64,000 nucleotides of DNA from Arthrobacter sp. N199823. Lineage in GTDB: Bacteria; Actinomycetota; Actinomycetes; Actinomycetales; Micrococcaceae. The stretch lies in assembly GCF_002929705.1 (NCBI RefSeq), contig NZ_PJIN01000002.1, positions 124,001-188,000 of the forward strand. Direction: 5' to 3'. The position numbers were made by a program, and so were the translations under genes. The notes below the pieces were generated by a model. That model worked only from the letters and a program-made list of their open reading frames with translations. It had not been told where the DNA came from and ran no database searches. Shown here in pieces: positions 17,522-26,012 of the stretch (its first letter is position 1; each line of letters starts with the position of its first letter).

Positions 17522-20311
17522 GTGCCATCACTTCTTGAGCGAGTTCTTCGCACAGGCGATCGCAAGACGCTTAAACGACTCAATGTCCTCGCGGATGCCA
17601 TTGATTCGCTGGAGGATTCTTTCCAGACCTTCACCGACGCTGAGCTGCGCGAGGAAACAGATAAGCTCAAGCTCCGTCACGAAGACGGGGAGTCGCTCGA
17701 TGATCTGCTGCCGGAAGCTTTCGCCGCCGTGCGTGAAGCGTCTTCGCGCACACTGGGTCTGCGCCACTTCCGCGTTCAGCTCATGGGTGGCGCCGCGCTT
17801 CACCTAGGCAACATTGCGGAAATGAAGACCGGTGAAGGTAAAACCCTGGTGGCTACCGCCCCGGCATACCTGAACTCGCTCACCGGCAAGGGCGTCCACG
17901 TGGTCACTGTGAACGACTACTTGGCGCAGTACCAATCGGACCTCATGGGACGTGTTTTCCGCTTCTTGGGCCAGAGCAGCGGTTGTATTGTCGCCAATCA
18001 GGACCCTTCCGTCCGGCGGGCTCAGTATGCTGCCGACATCACGTACGGCACCAACAATGAGTTTGGCTTTGACTACCTGCGTGACAACATGGCGTGGAGC
18101 CAGGACGAATTGGTCCAGCGAGGCCATAACTTCGCCATCGTCGATGAAGTTGACTCGATCCTGATCGATGAAGCCCGAACCCCCTTGATCATTTCCGGTC
18201 CGGCATCTGGCGATGCCAACCGCTGGTACGGGGAGTTCGCCAAGGTAGTTCAGCGTCTCAAGATTGAAGATGACTACGAGGTCGACGAGAAAAAGCGCAC
18301 CGTAGGTGTTCTCGAGGGTGGCATTGAAAAGGTAGAGGACTACCTGGGCATCACCAACTTGTACGAGTCCGCCAACACGCCCTTGATCGGTTTCTTGAAC
18401 AATGCCATCAAGGCCAAGGAACTCTTTAAGCGAGACAAGGACTACGTCATCATGGATGGCGAAGTCCTGATTGTTGATGAGCACACCGGCCGTATCCTGG
18501 CCGGCCGTCGCTACAACGAAGGTATGCACCAGGCCATTGAGGCCAAGGAAGGTGTGGAGATCAAGGCAGAGAATCAGACTCTTGCCACAGTGACCTTGCA
18601 GAACTACTTCCGCCTGTATGGCAAACTCTCCGGCATGACAGGTACCGCCGAGACCGAGGCGTCCGAATTCATGGGCACCTACTCGCTGGGTGTTGTACCG
18701 ATCCCGACCAACAAGCCGATGCAGCGTGTTGACCAGTCGGACTTGGTCTACAAGAACGAGGTTGTAAAGTTCGACGCCGTCGTGGCTGACATTGCCGAGC
18801 GTCACGAAACCGGTCAGCCGGTTCTGGTCGGTACCACCAGCGTTGAGAAGAGCGAATACCTCTCCAAGAAGCTGGCCGAGGCTGGCGTCAAGCATGAAGT
18901 GTTGAACGCCAAGAACCACGCTCGGGAAGCAGCGATTGTGGCCCAGGCTGGTCGCCGCGGCGCCGTCACCGTGGCCACCAACATGGCTGGCCGCGGTACT
19001 GACATCATGCTTGGCGGAAACGCTGAATTCAACGCCGTAGCTGAATTGAAGGCACGCGGGCTGGATCCTGAAGAAAACGCCGAAGAGTACGAGGCGGCTT
19101 GGGACGACGCGTTCGAGGAAGCCAAGCTGGCCGTCAAGGACGAGCACGAGGCTGTTCTGGAAGCCGGCGGACTGTACGTCTTGGGCACCGAGCGCCACGA
19201 GTCCCGTCGCATCGACAACCAGTTGCGAGGCCGTTCCGGGCGTCAGGGCGACCCGGGAGAATCCCGCTTCTACCTGTCATTGACCGACGATTTGATGCGC
19301 CTGTTCAACTCCGGTGCAGCCGAGCGCCTCATGTCACGTTCGGCGATGCCGGATGATGTGGCGCTGGAATCCAAACTGGTCTCCAAGGCCATTGCTTCGG
19401 CACAGGGCCAAGTTGAAGGCCGCAACGCTGAGCAACGCAAGAACGTCCTGAAGTACGACGACGTCCTGAACCGCCAGCGTGAAGCCATCTATGGTGACCG
19501 TCGTCGGATCTTGGAAGGTGGAGACCTGCATGAGAAGGTCCAGCACTTCCTCGAAGACACCGTCAACGAGATCATTGATGCTTCGCTGAGTAGCGGTCAC
19601 GCCGGCGAGTACGATTTCAACACGCTCTGGAGCAACCTGCGCACCATTTACCCCGTCACCGTCAGCGTGGATGAAATTGCTCAAGAAGTGGGCGGCGAAG
19701 GCCGAATTACTGCTGAACAGCTCAAGACCGAGCTGCTCTCGGATGCTCGTGTTGCTTACCAAGAGCGTGAAGCTGCCCTGGGTGCAGAAACCATGCGTGA
19801 GCTTGAACGCCGGGTAGTCCTTTCCGTAGTGGGCCGCAAGTGGCAAGAACACCTCTACGAGATGGATTACCTCAAGGAAGGCATCGGTCTGCGGGCCATG
19901 GCTCAGCGCGACCCCCTCGTGGAGTACCAGCGCGAAGGCTACGAGATGTTCCAGTCCATGATGGCCTCCATCCGCGAGGAAAGCATCGGCTTCCTGTTCA
20001 ACTTGGAAGTACAGGTTGAAAACGCTCCGGCAGCAGCCGTTGGCGTTGTTGCCGATGCTCCGGTCAACCTGATGAAGCGCGTTGACGGTGACGTTGAAGC
20101 AGGCGAGCACACTCACGACCATGAGCATGTTGCCCCGCGTATCACGGCTCCTGGGCTGGAAGCTCCGGCTCGTCCTGCGCAGCTTCAGTTCACTGCCCCG
20201 GATGCACAAGGTGACGCGGAAACGCATGTTGAGCGTCGCAGCACCGGCGGTCTGCCGCCGTCGGCAAAGCGCCCGGCCAACAAGAGCAAGACTAAGAAGA
20301 AGAAGCGCTGA
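17522..20311 (+). CDS. secA: Preprotein translocase motor SecA
   Basis: The ATPase that drives secretory proteins through SecYEG, 929 residues. Walker A is MKTGEGKT with Lys107; Walker B/DEAD-like residues are in [17 protein letters not shown]; the second nucleotide fold has NMAGRGTDI and [15 protein letters not shown]. The preprotein crosslinking, scaffold and wing regions follow in normal order. The C-terminus is a Lys-rich tail without the cysteine zinc motif, as in actinobacterial SecA1. The GTG start has GGGAG seven bases upstream. A long terminator follows at 20325-20397. Confidence 0.97.
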   Translation: MPSLLERVLRTGDRKTLKRLNVLADAIDSLEDSFQTFTDAELREETDKLKLRHEDGESLDDLLPEAFAAVREASSRTLGLRHFRVQLMGGAALHLGNIAEMKTGEGKTLVATAPAYLNSLTGKGVHVVTVNDYLAQYQSDLMGRVFRFLGQSSGCIVANQDPSVRRAQYAADITYGTNNEFGFDYLRDNMAWSQDELVQRGHNFAIVDEVDSILIDEARTPLIISGPASGDANRWYGEFAKVVQRLKIEDDYEVDEKKRTVGVLEGGIEKVEDYLGITNLYESANTPLIGFLNNAIKAKELFKRDKDYVIMDGEVLIVDEHTGRILAGRRYNEGMHQAIEAKEGVEIKAENQTLATVTLQNYFRLYGKLSGMTGTAETEASEFMGTYSLGVVPIPTNKPMQRVDQSDLVYKNEVVKFDAVVADIAERHETGQPVLVGTTSVEKSEYLSKKLAEAGVKHEVLNAKNHAREAAIVAQAGRRGAVTVATNMAGRGTDIMLGGNAEFNAVAELKARGLDPEENAEEYEAAWDDAFEEAKLAVKDEHEAVLEAGGLYVLGTERHESRRIDNQLRGRSGRQGDPGESRFYLSLTDDLMRLFNSGAAERLMSRSAMPDDVALESKLVSKAIASAQGQVEGRNAEQRKNVLKYDDVLNRQREAIYGDRRRILEGGDLHEKVQHFLEDTVNEIIDASLSSGHAGEYDFNTLWSNLRTIYPVTVSVDEIAQEVGGEGRITAEQLKTELLSDARVAYQEREAALGAETMRELERRVVLSVVGRKWQEHLYEMDYLKEGIGLRAMAQRDPLVEYQREGYEMFQSMMASIREESIGFLFNLEVQVENAPAAAVGVVADAPVNLMKRVDGDVEAGEHTHDHEHVAPRITAPGLEAPARPAQLQFTAPDAQGDAETHVERRSTGGLPPSAKRPANKSKTKKKKR

Positions 20312-20324
20312 TCCTTAGTTCGTC

Positions 20325-20397
20325 AAAGTGCCGCCGTCTGGTGGAATGGCCGCAGAACATGTTCTGTGGTGGTTCCATCAGACGGCGGCACTTTTTT
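20325..20397 (+). terminator. Very long secA terminator hairpin
   Basis: 22-base arms lie at 20325-20346 and 20373-20394 and pair fully except for one G-T wobble, followed by a six-T run (20392-20397). The loop itself holds a perfect 14-base palindrome, CAGAACATGTTCTG. It also faces the end of the minus-strand Rv3235-like gene (stop at 20400), so it can serve both strands. Confidence 0.92.
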
Positions 20398-20399
20398 GC

Positions 20400-21092
20400 T
20401 CAACCGATCCGCAGGGCGGTGACCTTCCACATGCCTTTCGATAATTCCAGACGCATGGCGATGGCTCTGAATCTGGTCTTATCGGCAACAATGACTGCCG
20501 TCTCAAAGACTCCTGGTGTGACTGCGAAGCAGTGAACCGAGTGCACCCGAGGTTGCCGATACAGGAGATGGACGTTCTCGATTTGCCCTTCTGAGCTGCG
20601 CCGACGAGCTTGTGCCCGGCAGGCCCGTGCATGCAGTCGGGCCCGAGTGGTCAGGGCGCTCAGACACCGGGCATCGAGCCAGCGGGCGAGCTGTTGAACT
20701 GAACGGACGCCGTTGAGAATTTCCAGAGCACTCTGGGCGACCTTGCAGGACATATTGCTCACCACAGCACGTTCGGCTTGTTCCGGATCCAAGCTATGGA
20801 CGGTGCCGAGAGTGCCAGAAGCGCCTGCCGTGTTGCGCGCTTGTGGGCGAGTGGCGCTGGTGCTCGGTGTCCCTCTGGCGCCCGCTGTCGCTGTGCTGCC
20901 AGCCATGAGACTACGAGCGGCCATGCTCGTGCCTCGCGTGATGCGCCTCGGCTTTCTGGGCTGCGGACCACGATCGAAGAGATTCACCACGCTATCCGGG
21001 GGTGGTCCCGACGCCCGGGCCGGGGCGGGGACATTCCTTACGACCAGCAAGGTAGCCGGTGCGGCGGTTTCAGAGATGGCTGCTGTACTCAC
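20400..21092 (-). CDS. Rv3235-family protein
   Basis: A 230-residue actinobacterial protein of unknown function that regularly lies next to secA. The conserved part is the C-terminal 110 residues: SALEILNGVRSVQQLARWLD, then VHLLYRQPRVHSVHCF and WKVTALRIG. The N-terminal half is Ala/Pro/Arg-rich and poorly structured. The start was chosen at GTG 21092 because AAAGGAG lies six bases upstream; a longer frame to 21146 has no comparable site. It is convergent with secA and downstream of the LysM gene. Confidence 0.8.
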   Translation of the reverse strand: MSTAAISETAAPATLLVVRNVPAPARASGPPPDSVVNLFDRGPQPRKPRRITRGTSMAARSLMAGSTATAGARGTPSTSATRPQARNTAGASGTLGTVHSLDPEQAERAVVSNMSCKVAQSALEILNGVRSVQQLARWLDARCLSALTTRARLHARACRAQARRRSSEGQIENVHLLYRQPRVHSVHCFAVTPGVFETAVIVADKTRFRAIAMRLELSKGMWKVTALRIG

Positions 21093-21182
21093 GGTGTGCT
21101 CCTTTGCACTGGGCTGGTGCTGGCCGGGATTGTGATTGATCGCCACAGTCCCTGTTCAGCGGGATTGTTAGTGTTCGAGGTG

Positions 21183-21980
21183 TCAGTAGCTGCCCGGCGC
21201 ATGGAGGACTTGGCCAGGGAGAATCAGGTTTGGATCTGTTCCAATCGTGGAGCGGTTGGCGTTGTACCACTGCGGCCACGCCAGGGCCACATCGACGTCT
21301 GAGGAGTATGGCCCCAATGACTCGGCAACAATTCCCCACAAGGTATCGCCCCTTTTGACCACCACATCCCCAGCCTCGATATCCCCAGCCTCGATGCCAG
21401 CCGAAGCGGAATCGCCTAGTCCGGCAGTGCCTGAATTGTTCCTGGGCGGCTGGCGGATCAACAGATCTGGATCAACGTCAGGGGTGCTCGGGATCCACAA
21501 GGGGTTCACTGGCTGGGTTGAAACTGGTGGTAGCGGATCCTTGACCGGTGAGGTGGTGGCGCCAGGGGTGGCCGGGGCCGTGGATACGGTCTGTGCCTGC
21601 CAGAGCGGATCCACTCCGGGTGCTTCGGCGGCACTGGCCAGCGGCGCAGTCAGGAGATGAATGCCAAGGACCGCAGCCACCACTCGCCGCATGAAAGCAG
21701 GGGAGCACCCTGCGGTAACAGCAGAAAAGCGGTGGGCGCCGAGCCTGTGCGCCATGGCTGATACGAAGGCGCAACTTAGCGCGAAGCACCACCAGCAGAG
21801 CAGAGCAACGCCGATGCCTGCACCGGCAACGCCCAATAGTTCGGGGAAGCCCAGGGAGGGCGCCACTGCGCGGTTGCCCCATTGCAGCCGCAGCAATGAG
21901 AGGCCACTAAAGACTAGTGCAGCTCCGAGGAAAACGATGGCCGCCGTCATTGCGAGGTCGGCGCGTGTTTGCGATTTCAC
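21183..21980 (-). CDS. LysM-domain membrane protein
   Basis: A 265-residue protein with a first membrane span at about residues 9-30, a second at about 47-75, and a third or signal-like segment near 108-125 ending in Ala-Ser-Ala. A Pro/Thr linker leads to a C-terminal LysM domain (VVKRGDTLWGIVAESLG to NLILPGQVLHAP), which binds peptidoglycan. GTG 21980 has GGAG seven bases upstream. ATG 21986 is only one base from that site, so it is less likely, but it cannot be excluded. No enzymatic domain is seen. Confidence 0.8.
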   Translation of the reverse strand: MKSQTRADLAMTAAIVFLGAALVFSGLSLLRLQWGNRAVAPSLGFPELLGVAGAGIGVALLCWWCFALSCAFVSAMAHRLGAHRFSAVTAGCSPAFMRRVVAAVLGIHLLTAPLASAAEAPGVDPLWQAQTVSTAPATPGATTSPVKDPLPPVSTQPVNPLWIPSTPDVDPDLLIRQPPRNNSGTAGLGDSASAGIEAGDIEAGDVVVKRGDTLWGIVAESLGPYSSDVDVALAWPQWYNANRSTIGTDPNLILPGQVLHAPGSY

Positions 21981-22109
21981 CTTCATTCTCCTTTGGGATT
22001 ATTTGGCATTTTTTGATGCTGTTTGGCATCATTAGAATTGATTTACTTCATTTTGACCCTTAAGTGTCGCGGTGTCCATAGCTCGTGATGAGTTTGTGGA
22101 TAGACAGGG

Positions 22110-22138
22110 TTGACGCGCCAGCGGCCTCGGCTTAGCGT
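22110..22138 (+). promoter_or_regulatory. Promoter for the leaderless gene at 22145
   Basis: TTGACG (22110-22115) and TAGCGT (22133-22138) are separated by 17 bases. The ATG at 22145 lies seven bases from the end of the -10, where transcription should start. No Shine-Dalgarno sequence is present, so the mRNA is predicted to be leaderless. Confidence 0.6.
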
Positions 22139-22144
22139 GACCGC

Positions 22145-22720
22145 ATGCGGTGGGAACTACTTTTTGGTGATCTTGAAGCCCAGTGGCATGCCTCGACACA
22201 GCAGGATTTTGAGGCGCATATCAACGAACTGGCCCGTATTGAAGCCGCCCAATTAACTTTTGCGCAGGCCTTACGTGGTGCCAGCGGACACCAGCTATCG
22301 GTGGTGATGTGCACTGGGACGGCGTATCACGGCGAGGTACTCAGAGTCGAAGGTGAATGGGCACTGCTGCGCGAAGGGAATCGCTCGGTCATCGTGCCGC
22401 TGGCCAAAGTGGTCCGGGTGCACGGGCTGGGATTGGCCCGGCGGCAGTCATCGACAAAGGTCACCTATTCACTGGCCGCGGCCCTGCGGTTGCTGGCTCG
22501 GAACCGTTCGTCTATTGTTCTCGAGCTTGATGGCGCCAACCAAGCTGGTTCGAGCTCCGCGCATGTCCGGGGAGTCCTGGACCAGGTGGGTGCGGATTAC
22601 ATCCAACTCATGCAATTGGCCGACGGCGTGGGCCGGGACCTCGGCAACCTGCAAGGCTCAGTGGTGGTCCCGATGGGACGGCTCGTGAGCATTGCCTCCT
22701 CGCCCGAGAACGAGTTCTGA
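22145..22720 (+). CDS. Conserved actinobacterial protein of unknown function
   Basis: A 191-residue soluble protein that I do not recognise beyond being a typical actinobacterial hypothetical. It starts MRWELLFGDLEAQ with a helical first 45 residues. Two similar beta-rich stretches follow, each resembling a small barrel: VVMCTGTAYHGEVLRVEGEW and, later, HVRGVLDQVGADYIQLM. No catalytic motif, membrane span or cysteine cluster is seen. The start is well fixed by the promoter spacing. It is divergent from the LysM gene and convergent with the HTH gene at 22756. Confidence 0.8.
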   Translation: MRWELLFGDLEAQWHASTQQDFEAHINELARIEAAQLTFAQALRGASGHQLSVVMCTGTAYHGEVLRVEGEWALLREGNRSVIVPLAKVVRVHGLGLARRQSSTKVTYSLAAALRLLARNRSSIVLELDGANQAGSSSAHVRGVLDQVGADYIQLMQLADGVGRDLGNLQGSVVVPMGRLVSIASSPENEF

Positions 22721-22755
22721 CTTGGAGCAGCAAGACTCCAGGGAGCGCGTGTGAG

Positions 22756-22974
22756 CTACTGGGCTGAGGTGGTGTTTTCGGCTGCCAACATGGTCCGAGC
22801 CGCGGCATGCCGATCATCAATGAACGCCTCGAACTTGGCCTCATCCACACGCCATTGCCCGCGCCCTCCTATTTGGAAGGCGGGTAGTTCTCCGCTGTGC
22901 ACCAACGCGTAGCAGGCGGCGGCTGAAATCTGCAGCTGTTCGGCCACATCGGCCAAAGTGAGGAATCTGGGCAT
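22756..22974 (-). CDS. Small helix-turn-helix protein (BldC/AlpA/excisionase-like)
   Basis: A 72-residue MerR-superfamily type DNA-binding protein. FLTLADVAEQLQISAAACYALVHSG is the winged helix-turn-helix (quoted span is residues 4 on; recognition helix about 18-28), followed by LPAFQIGGRGQWRV, the wing, and an EAFI helix. Such proteins act as small transcription factors (BldC) or phage-type excisionases. Its stable position among housekeeping genes favours a regulator. It appears leaderless: GATAAT lies six bases before the ATG. Confidence 0.82.
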   Translation of the reverse strand: MPRFLTLADVAEQLQISAAACYALVHSGELPAFQIGGRGQWRVDEAKFEAFIDDRHAAARTMLAAENTTSAQ

Positions 22975-22980
22975 GTACTC

Positions 22981-23009
22981 ATTATCCCCCTGTTGTTCCC
23001 TTTTGACGA
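22981..23009 (-). promoter_or_regulatory. Promoter for the leaderless HTH gene
   Basis: On the minus strand, TCGTCA (23009-23004) and GATAAT (22986-22981) are separated by 17 bases. The HTH ATG begins at 22974, seven bases from the end of the -10, which places the transcription start at the start codon. AGGGGG lies too far upstream of the ATG to act as a ribosome site. Confidence 0.55.
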
Positions 23010-23169
23010 GCTTCAGTCGGTTTATCCACAGCTTGGCAGCGCTTGGAGTTGTCCACAGATTTCGCCATTTTCGCTAGAAGGTCTTTCAACCGGGGTCGAT
23101 CGGCGGTACAAAGGGTAGACGGCAGCGCGGTTCGCATGGCTGCCGGCAGGTCCTGAAGGGGGCGGAGCT

Positions 23170-23811
23170 ATGGCGATCCAGACGCCGGGCCAAGCACCAC
23201 GGTTGAGTAAACCGTCGTGGAAGGACCCACGCCTGCTCATAGGTATCCTGCTGGTCTTGGCGTCAGTGGCGGGCGTGGTGGCGCTGGTGGGCAACGCAGC
23301 TAGAACAGTGCCCATGTATGCCGCTAAGGATGCGCTCGTGGTGGGTCAGAGCATCACCGTAGATTCCTTGACGATCGTTCAGGTCCAGCTCGGCACGGTG
23401 GACAAAAAATACCTGAATCCAGCTGATGAACTGGACGCGAACGCCGTCGCCATTCGCATGGTGCCCAAAGGCGAGCTGGTCTCCCGCACCAGTATTGGCA
23501 AGGTGGACGCCCTGGACCGCAAGCCTGCCCCTGTCACCATCAGCGAACCGCTTCCCAAGGAAGTTGTGGTGGGCGCCTACGTCGATGTCTGGGTTGCGTT
23601 GCCAGATGACCGCAATGGCTTTGCCGAACCGATTCTGATGCTGCCCGGAGCCGAGGTTGCTGCGGTGAATACCGCCCCCGGCTCTCTGGGTTCCACGAAA
23701 AACATGGCACTCATGGTGCTCGTGACTGACGTGCAAATGCCCAAGTTTCTGGGTGCCGTGGCCAATAAGGCGAAAGTATCCGTCGTGTGGAACCCCGGAG
23801 CCGCACCGTGA
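23170..23811 (+). CDS. SAF-domain protein, CpaB/RcpC-like
   Basis: A 213-residue single-span membrane protein. The span is at about residues 21-44 (LLIGILLVLASVAGVVALVG). A SAF fold follows, starting AAKDALVVGQSITVDSL and including VRMVPKGE-like and SEPLPKEVVVGAYVDVWV stretches. In Flp/Tad pilus loci CpaB stabilises the outer part of the pilus machine. Here it is paired, by a four-base GTGA overlap, with a CpaE-like ATPase, but no pilin or TadA gene is adjacent. Function is therefore uncertain. Confidence 0.78.
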   Translation: MAIQTPGQAPRLSKPSWKDPRLLIGILLVLASVAGVVALVGNAARTVPMYAAKDALVVGQSITVDSLTIVQVQLGTVDKKYLNPADELDANAVAIRMVPKGELVSRTSIGKVDALDRKPAPVTISEPLPKEVVVGAYVDVWVALPDDRNGFAEPILMLPGAEVAAVNTAPGSLGSTKNMALMVLVTDVQMPKFLGAVANKAKVSVVWNPGAAP

Positions 23812-25943
23812 ATGAAGCATCCAAGAATGAATCAGCCAAGAATGAATCAGCGAACGCCGTCACAGTCATTGCCGTGGGTGACACGTCCGGAGGCGTGATT
23901 GCGGAACTGGGCAAGACCCGCGGCAGCGTCAGAATTGTGCGCCGCTGCCCCGAACTCGCTGAACTATTGGCGGCCTGCCAAAATGGGCTCGCACAAGCGG
24001 CTGTTGTAGCCGAAAGTGCCGGGAGATTGAGTGCGACATTGGTGGACCGGCTGGCCGCCGTGGGCGTCAGCGTCATTGCCGTCGCTGCCACGCCCGAAGA
24101 AGCCCAGCGCCTGCGTGGTTTGGGTGCCACGCCTGTGACAGAACAGGTCACACCGGAGCGGCTGGGGCAGGTAGTCATTGCCGCAGTGCAGTCTCGCCGG
24201 CAATTGGACGCGGCTGGCTATGCCGTCCCCACGCTGCCCACCGGCGGCGCCGTGACGGGATTGAGTCCATTCCAGGATAAAGCCAAGGACGACGACGTGT
24301 TCCCCGTTCCGGCCGCTCCCGGCAGCACTGTTGGTTCGGCCGGAGCAGACGTCATCTCCACGGCCGCTGGTGAGGGCCCCACTCATCTTTCTCGCAGGGC
24401 AGCGCGCGGGGCCAAACGGTTGGCCGCCAAGAATATGCCGCCAAAAGTGCAGTCAGAAAAGGGCTGGCAAGCTCCGCCTTCGCCGTCAGATGAGGCAAGG
24501 CCCAAGGTGCCCGGCGCTGAAGCGCTAGCCACAGACGCCGGAGCTCTCGGGAAAGTGGTTCCCAATAGGTTAGTTCCGGGCGGTGTGGATCCGACCCGGC
24601 CAGATCCGGCTAGACCGGCTGTGGAAAAGACGGTGGGCGGCGGCTTTGCCGATCCGGCTGGCGCGAATGGGGCGGAGAATCAGGTCGGTCGGGCCAGCCC
24701 GGTTCCGGACGGCCCAGTTCCGGACAGTCCCGCCCAAGCCAATCCTGCTCAAGCCGATCCCACTCAGGCCGATCCCATTCAGGTCAGTCCAGATCGGGGT
24801 GGCTCAGTCCATGATCGCTCGGCCAGCCTGTGGGGGAGGATGCGCCAACGTTTTCAGCACGATGCCAAGAACTCCAGCGAGCCTGGTGGACGGTCCCATG
24901 GCACAGCTGGTGGCCAGGCCCACGGCAGGACTGCAGCGAAAGCGCACGGCAAAAGCACTGGCGAGGGTTCCGGTGAAAGTACCTCACAGACGCCTACAGG
25001 CCGCGTCCCCAGGACGGGAGTTGAGCCTGCGTCCGGACCTACGGCCAGGCCTACCCCCAGACCTGGCGCACGGCCACCCGCCACGGGCCGCACCGAAAGA
25101 AGCACGTTGGTGGCGCTTTGGGGCCCCATCGGATCGCCCGGGCGCACCACAGTGGCCATAAATTTGGCGGCGGAACACGCCGCGGCTGGCATGAGCGTCA
25201 TGGTGATTGACGCCGACAGTTATGGCGCCAGTATTGCCGCAGCGCTGGGTCTGCTCGAGGAATCGGCGTCCTTCGCCCAGGCCTGCAGGGTGGCAGATCA
25301 GGGAGCGCTATCGGCGGCACAATTTTCGGCCATCGCCACAAAGGTGGTGTTTTCAGGTGGAACCTTTTCGCTTTTGACGGGCCTGACTCGGCCCGATCGC
25401 TGGCCGGAGTTGCGGGCAGCCGCCGTGCTCAGAGTACTGAAACTGGCGAGGGAATCAGCCCAACTGGTGGTGGTCGATTGTGGCTTCTCGCTCGAAAACG
25501 ACGAGGAGCTCAGCTACGACACCGTAGCCCCACGGCGCAACGGCGCAACGTTGACTGTTCTGGCGGAGGCGGACATCATTTATGCTGTGGGCAGCGGGGA
25601 CCCGGTCGGTATTCCGCGGCTGATTCGAGGCATGCAGGAACTTACGCAGGCTTTTCCGGGAGCCCACGTGGAAGTAGTCGTGAACAAGGTTCGCCGCAAG
25701 GCCGCCGGACGAGCGCCGGAGAAAGCCCTCGCGCAGGCCTGGGAACGGTTTGGTCCGGCTCAACCCATCAGTCATTTCCTGCCGTGGGACCCGGATCTGA
25801 GTGACAAGGCACTGTTGGAAGGGCGGCTGCTGCTGGAGATCGCACCAGAGGCGCCGTTGCGCAAGGGCATCCGAGGGATCTATTGTGCAGCTGTCCAACG
25901 GAATACTGAAGTTGCTGTATCAAGCGCCACAGCAAAGCCCTAG
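23808..25943 (+). CDS. CpaE/MinD-like P-loop ATPase with long disordered linker
   Basis: A 711-residue protein. Residues 15-130 resemble a CpaE receiver-like domain (VTVIAVGDTSGGVIAELG). Residues 135-430 are Pro/Ala/Gly/Ser-rich and contain a degenerate 15-bp repeat (24735-24794: QANPA, QADPT, QADPI, QVSPD). The ATPase domain starts near 434, with a deviant Walker A, GSPGRTT, where Arg446 stands in place of the usual Lys, followed by VMVIDADSYGAS. Two identical-but-one 15-base units (23823-23852) lie at the 5' end. GTG 23808 overlaps the SAF stop and has GGAG seven bases upstream; the frame extends to 23787 without support. Confidence 0.78.
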   Translation: MNEASKNESAKNESANAVTVIAVGDTSGGVIAELGKTRGSVRIVRRCPELAELLAACQNGLAQAAVVAESAGRLSATLVDRLAAVGVSVIAVAATPEEAQRLRGLGATPVTEQVTPERLGQVVIAAVQSRRQLDAAGYAVPTLPTGGAVTGLSPFQDKAKDDDVFPVPAAPGSTVGSAGADVISTAAGEGPTHLSRRAARGAKRLAAKNMPPKVQSEKGWQAPPSPSDEARPKVPGAEALATDAGALGKVVPNRLVPGGVDPTRPDPARPAVEKTVGGGFADPAGANGAENQVGRASPVPDGPVPDSPAQANPAQADPTQADPIQVSPDRGGSVHDRSASLWGRMRQRFQHDAKNSSEPGGRSHGTAGGQAHGRTAAKAHGKSTGEGSGESTSQTPTGRVPRTGVEPASGPTARPTPRPGARPPATGRTERSTLVALWGPIGSPGRTTVAINLAAEHAAAGMSVMVIDADSYGASIAAALGLLEESASFAQACRVADQGALSAAQFSAIATKVVFSGGTFSLLTGLTRPDRWPELRAAAVLRVLKLARESAQLVVVDCGFSLENDEELSYDTVAPRRNGATLTVLAEADIIYAVGSGDPVGIPRLIRGMQELTQAFPGAHVEVVVNKVRRKAAGRAPEKALAQAWERFGPAQPISHFLPWDPDLSDKALLEGRLLLEIAPEAPLRKGIRGIYCAAVQRNTEVAVSSATAKP

Positions 25944-26012
25944 GATCGGGGCTAGGCTCAAGTCAGGACTGCAAAGAAGCGGTCTTATTCTCTTTGACGG
26001 AGGCGCTAATTC

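Noticed and set aside
17804-19198. A 464-residue open frame on the minus strand inside secA, and a 297-residue one at 19334-20227
   Set aside because: Both lie antisense to a firmly identified secA, have no family motifs and no ribosome sites; they are codon-bias shadows of a high-GC gene.
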